Source: Sphingomonas quercus (lineage in GTDB: Bacteria > Pseudomonadota > Alphaproteobacteria > Sphingomonadales > Sphingomonadaceae). From it: a stretch of 64,000 nt of DNA. The notes under the pieces were generated by a model that did no database searches, was not told the DNA's origin, and saw only the letters and a program-made list of their open reading frames with translations. Location of the stretch: contig NZ_JAHKRT010000004.1 of NCBI RefSeq assembly GCF_018863195.1, positions 62,001-126,000 on the forward strand, given 5' to 3'. Below, in pieces: positions 60,905-64,000 of the stretch; the stretch's first letter is position 1; each line of letters opens with the position of its first letter. A program made the position numbers and the translations under genes.

Positions 60905-61945
60905 ATGTCCGTCGATGGGGCCGCTCCTGCCCTGCTCAGCTGGTATGACGTTCACGCCCGGGCCCTGCCATGGCGTGCCCCTCCGGGCGCGCCGCCGGCC
61001 GATCCCTATCGCGTGTGGCTGTCCGAGATCATGCTCCAGCAGACCACGGTCGCCGCCGTGCGCCCCTATTTCGCGCGGTTCACCGAGCGCTGGCCGGATG
61101 TGGCGGCGCTCGCCACCGCTGACGAGGGAGAGCTGATGGCCGCCTGGGCCGGCCTTGGCTATTATGCCCGGGCGCGCAATCTCCTCGCCTGCGCGCGCGC
61201 CGTGGCGAAAGACCATGGCGGCCGGTTTCCGGACAGCGAGCAAGGCTTGCGGGCGTTGCCCGGCATCGGCCGCTACACAGCGGCGGCGGTGGCGGCGATC
61301 GCCTTCGGCCGGCGCGCGGTGGTGGTCGATGGCAATGTCGAGCGGGTGGTGGCGCGGCTGTTCGCGGTGGAGGAAGCGCTGCCGGCCGCCCGGCCCCGGC
61401 TGCATGCCCTTGCCGACCGCCTGACGCCTGCCCGGCGCACCGGCGATTTCGCCCAGGCGATGATGGATCTCGGCGCGACCATCTGCACGCCGCGCCAGCC
61501 CGCCTGCGCGATCTGCCCGCTGATGACGATGTGCGCCGGCCGCGCCACCGGCGATCCGGCGCGCTTTCCGGTGAAGGCGCCGAAGGCGGCGCGTCCGCAA
61601 CGGCGCGGCACCGCATTCTGGCTGGAGCGGGACGGCGAGGTGCTGCTCTGCCGGCGGCCCGCGAGGGGGTTGCTCGGCGGCATGCTGGCGCTGCCGAGCG
61701 GGCCCTGGACCGCAGACGATCCCGGCCTGGCCGGGGCGCCGGCCGAGGCCGGGTGGCGCGACGCAGGCCATATCGCCCATGTCTTCACCCATTTCGCGCT
61801 CGACCTGCGCGTCGTCACCGCATTGACCGGCGAACGGACGATCGCCGGTCAATGGTGGCCGGTCGAGCGGCTGGCCGAGGCCGGCCTGCCCACCGTGTTT
61901 GCCAAGGCCGCAGAACGCGCCCGATCGCTGATGGAGATCGCATGA
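60905..61945 (+). CDS. mutY: A/G-specific adenine glycosylase
   Basis: 346 residues. SEIMLQQTTVAAVRPYFARF, the HhH region LPGIGRYTAAAVAAIAFG with VDGNVERVVAR (catalytic Asp), and the cluster CTPRQPACAICPLMTMC (Cys spacing 6-2-5) are the family marks. A C-terminal NUDIX-like domain (FWLERDGEVLLCRRP..GLLGGMLALPSGPW) follows for 8-oxoG recognition. It removes A mispaired with 8-oxoguanine. The stop overlaps nudC by 4 nt. Confidence 0.95.
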   Translation: MSVDGAAPALLSWYDVHARALPWRAPPGAPPADPYRVWLSEIMLQQTTVAAVRPYFARFTERWPDVAALATADEGELMAAWAGLGYYARARNLLACARAVAKDHGGRFPDSEQGLRALPGIGRYTAAAVAAIAFGRRAVVVDGNVERVVARLFAVEEALPAARPRLHALADRLTPARRTGDFAQAMMDLGATICTPRQPACAICPLMTMCAGRATGDPARFPVKAPKAARPQRRGTAFWLERDGEVLLCRRPARGLLGGMLALPSGPWTADDPGLAGAPAEAGWRDAGHIAHVFTHFALDLRVVTALTGERTIAGQWWPVERLAEAGLPTVFAKAAERARSLMEIA

Positions 61946-62808
61946 CCCGCCCCGGCTTCACCGGCTCGGCCCTCGATCGCGCCGATCCGATCCGCCAGGA
62001 CCCCGCCGCGCTCGCCGCCGCGCGCGCCGATGCGGGAGCGCGGCTGCTTCGCATGGATGGCATCGATCCGGTGGTGGGGCCGGACGGGTTGCTCGACTGG
62101 GGCGGACTCGACGAAGCGCCGCCGGGTGCGTTCCTCGCGCTGCTCGGCCTGATCGGCGGGAGCCCGCGCTTCGTGGCGTTGAGCGGCATCCCCGGCGGCG
62201 CGCAGCGCTCGCCGCTGATGATGGAGCTGCTCGACGCCTGGCCGCCTGAGGAGGCCGCCACCTATGCCGCCGCGCGCAGCCTGATCGACTGGCATGCCCG
62301 CCACCCCTTCTGCGCGCGCTGCGGGGCCGAGACGGCGCCGATCCGTGGCGGCTGGGCGCGAAGCTGCCCGCGCTGCCGCACGGAGCATTTCCCGCGCGTC
62401 GACCCGGTAGTGATCATGCTCGCCGAGCATCGTGGCCGCGTACTTGTCGGCCGTCAGGCGTCGTGGAAGCCAGGGCGTTATTCGGCGCTGGCGGGCTTCG
62501 TCGAGCCCGGCGAATCGGTGGAGGAGGCGGTGGCGCGCGAACTGCACGAAGAGGCCGGCATCCTCGCCACGGACATCCGCTATCTCGCCAGCCAGCCCTG
62601 GCCCTTCCCGTCGCAGCTGATGATCGCCTGCGTGGCGCGCACCGCCAACGACGCGCTCACCATCGACCGCCATGAGCTTGATCACGCGATGTGGGTCGAT
62701 CGCGCCGGCGTCGAGGCCGCGCTGGCGAAGCTGCCCGGCGCGCCCTTCGATCCGCCGCCCGCCTATGCCATCGCCCACAGCCTGTTCCGGATGTGGCTGG
62801 ACGGCTGA
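61942..62808 (+). CDS. nudC: NAD(H) pyrophosphatase NudC (NUDIX)
   Basis: 288 residues. The zinc ribbon is HPFCARCGAETAPI..GWARSCPRCRTEHFPRVDPVVIML; the Nudix box is GFVEPGESVEEAVARELHEEAGI and the SQPWPFPSQLM motif is specific to NudC. The enzyme cleaves NADH and de-caps NAD-linked RNA. Translationally coupled to mutY (ATGA). The pair forms a nucleotide-damage unit with mutY. It ends 1 bp before the convergent pheA gene. Confidence 0.95.
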   Translation: MTRPGFTGSALDRADPIRQDPAALAAARADAGARLLRMDGIDPVVGPDGLLDWGGLDEAPPGAFLALLGLIGGSPRFVALSGIPGGAQRSPLMMELLDAWPPEEAATYAAARSLIDWHARHPFCARCGAETAPIRGGWARSCPRCRTEHFPRVDPVVIMLAEHRGRVLVGRQASWKPGRYSALAGFVEPGESVEEAVARELHEEAGILATDIRYLASQPWPFPSQLMIACVARTANDALTIDRHELDHAMWVDRAGVEAALAKLPGAPFDPPPAYAIAHSLFRMWLDG

Positions 62809-62809
62809 G

Positions 62810-63703
62810 CTAGCCCCGCACCCGGGCGCGCGGATAGGTGCCGAGCACGCGCACCCATTTGGAATGGAAGCGCAGCTCGTCCATGGCGCGGGCGACATGC
62901 GCCTCCTCGGGATGGCCTTCGACGTCGCAGAAGAATTCCGTCGCCGAGAAGCTGGCGCCGCCCTGATAGCTTTCCAGCTTGGTCATGTTGACGCCGTTGG
63001 TGGCGAAGCCGCCCAGCGCCTTGTAGAGCGCGGCCGGCACGTTCTTCACCGCGAAGATGAAGCTGGTCATCATCGGGCCTTCCGTGACCGCGGGCATCGG
63101 CCCGTTGCGCGCCAGCACGACGAAGCGCGTCGTGTTGTGCGCGTCGTCCTCCAGCCCCTCCTCAATGATCTCGAGGCCGTAAAGCTCGGCAGCGAGGCGC
63201 GGCGCGATGGCGGCGATGCCGGGGTCGCCGATCTCCGCGACGCGCGCGGCGGCACCGGCGGTGTCCGGATAGGAGAGCGGGCTGATGCCGCGCCCGCGCA
63301 GCCAGCGGCGGCATTGGCCCAGCGCCTGCGGGTGGCTCATCGCCTGGGCGATGGCGCCGTCCCCGGGCAGGCCCATCAGGCAATAGCGAATCGGCAGAAA
63401 ATGCTCGCCGATGATGGTCAGCCCGCTTTCCGGCAGCAGGAAGTGAATGTCGGCGACGCGGCCATGCAGGGAGTTTTCGATCGGGATCATGGCGCAGCCT
63501 GCCCGCCCGTCATTCACCGCTTCGAGCGCGTCCTCGAAACTGAAGCAGGGCAACGGCAAGCTGCCCGGGAATGCCTCGGCGACGGCGATGTGCGAATTGG
63601 CGCCGGGCGCGCCCTGAAAGGCGACGGCGCGCGGCGAATCGGCGGCGGCGCGCGCGGCGAACTCGGCGACCAGCGCCTGGGCGGGAAGGGGATATCTCTC
63701 CAT
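62810..63703 (-). CDS. pheA: prephenate dehydratase
   Basis: 297 residues, monofunctional. VAFQGAPGANSHIAVAEAF and CAMIPIENSLHGRVADIHFLL fit the prephenate-binding domain, and NTTRFVVLA is the catalytic TRF. The ACT domain (ALYKALGGFATNGVNMTKLESYQ) at the C-terminus is the phenylalanine sensor. The enzyme forms phenylpyruvate. The ATG at 63703 is taken; a TTG two codons upstream has no better ribosome site. Confidence 0.94.
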   Translation of the reverse strand: MERYPLPAQALVAEFAARAAADSPRAVAFQGAPGANSHIAVAEAFPGSLPLPCFSFEDALEAVNDGRAGCAMIPIENSLHGRVADIHFLLPESGLTIIGEHFLPIRYCLMGLPGDGAIAQAMSHPQALGQCRRWLRGRGISPLSYPDTAGAAARVAEIGDPGIAAIAPRLAAELYGLEIIEEGLEDDAHNTTRFVVLARNGPMPAVTEGPMMTSFIFAVKNVPAALYKALGGFATNGVNMTKLESYQGGASFSATEFFCDVEGHPEEAHVARAMDELRFHSKWVRVLGTYPRARVRG

Positions 63704-63850
63704 TGGCAAGCGGCGTTAGGCGATGCGCAGGGCAGGCCGCAAGCCACGCCGGCATTTCCTTGGCCTTGCGGTACCGCGCGGCGCCTTCTATGGAGCCGAC
63801 GATTTCCCGCCACTTAGGGGGTGAGCGGGCCGCTGGAGGCATGACTGGGC

Positions 63851-64000
63851 ATGGACGACCGGACGAACACGATAGCCGGATGGGCACTGGCAGGCGGCAT
63901 CGTGGCGCTCGGCCTTTCGATCGTGACGGGCGAGTATTTCCGGGCCGAGCGGCCCGAGAAGATGGGCTATGTCGTCGAAGGCGTGGTCGAGGAAGGTGAA
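63851..64000 (+). CDS. membrane-anchored cytochrome c (CycM-type), 5' part only
   Basis: The visible 50 codons encode MDDRTNTIAGWALAGGIVAL, an uncleaved signal anchor, then GEYFRAERPEKMGYVVEGVVEEGE. This beginning resembles the membrane-bound c-type cytochromes found next to pheA in sphingomonads. The CxxCH haem site would lie beyond the window, so it cannot be checked here. The protein should carry electrons to a terminal oxidase. Confidence 0.65.
   Translation, partial: MDDRTNTIAGWALAGGIVALGLSIVTGEYFRAERPEKMGYVVEGVVEEGE

Noticed and set aside
1-64000. tRNA, rRNA, CRISPR arrays, insertion sequences or prophage genes
   Set aside because: No conserved tRNA or rRNA segment, no regularly spaced repeats and no transposase, integrase or capsid motif was seen; faint RNA genes could be missed by eye.

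Overview
The window looks like a chromosomal segment of a high-GC alphaproteobacterium of the Sphingomonas group. The evidence is the strong GC bias, the alphaproteobacterial gene sets (sspB beside hisBHAFE and a HIT protein, an ATP12 chaperone, a dciA-dsbA-dsbA-smc block beside mutY and nudC, pheA beside a CycM-type cytochrome), close resemblance of the D-mannonate dehydratase to the Novosphingobium enzyme and of the xylose dehydrogenase to the Caulobacter one, and two intergenic inverted-repeat elements of a type I recall from sphingomonad genomes. I see no rRNA, tRNA, CRISPR array, insertion sequence or phage genes.

Layout: (1) 1-3607, polyamine use: a Tat-exported FAD oxidoreductase resembling spermidine dehydrogenase, a class III (GABA-type) aminotransferase and a Tat/lipoprotein PotD/PotF binding protein, sharing a TGTGATCA-type palindrome. 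(2) 4549-16302, a sugar island for the monomers of glucuronoxylan: xylose (xylB, xylC, a sugar porter, xylD, a LacI regulator) and glucuronate (mannonate dehydratase, ExuT-like transporter, uxaC, uxuB), with LacI-type palindromes at xylB and between the regulator and the mannonate dehydratase gene. (3) 16385-20478, class I fumarase and a three-gene envelope operon in which an M48 peptidase is frameshifted. (4) Ribonucleotide reductase split between nrdA (20844) and nrdB (38322), each preceded by NrdR-like and DnaA-like sites. (5) 22715-30751, a tightly packed five-gene operon encoding a gluzincin peptidase, a ComEC-like metallo-beta-lactamase-fold hydrolase, two unrecognised proteins and a PIN-domain/helical-repeat protein. 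It is the best candidate here for an undescribed system. (6) 30981-34075, redox-stress cassette: exported peroxiredoxin, short DsbD, ECF sigma factor and its NrsF-type membrane anti-sigma. (7) 34092-48558, housekeeping and small envelope genes, including leuA, an acyltransferase, two glycine-zipper proteins, crcB, an rlu gene, an ATP12 gene, gmk, fumC and sspB. (8) 48646-52036, histidine biosynthesis. (9) 52120-64000, exported paralogues, a YadG/YadH-like ABC exporter, a UdgX-type uracil-DNA protein, smc, two DsbA-like proteins, dciA, mutY, nudC, pheA and the start of a cytochrome c gene.

Most genes sit in operons with 4-nt ATGA or GTGA overlaps. Starts were chosen from ribosome-binding sites and family alignment, so several differ from the longest possible reading frame. 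Functions come from recognising motifs and remembered family sequences; no search was run.
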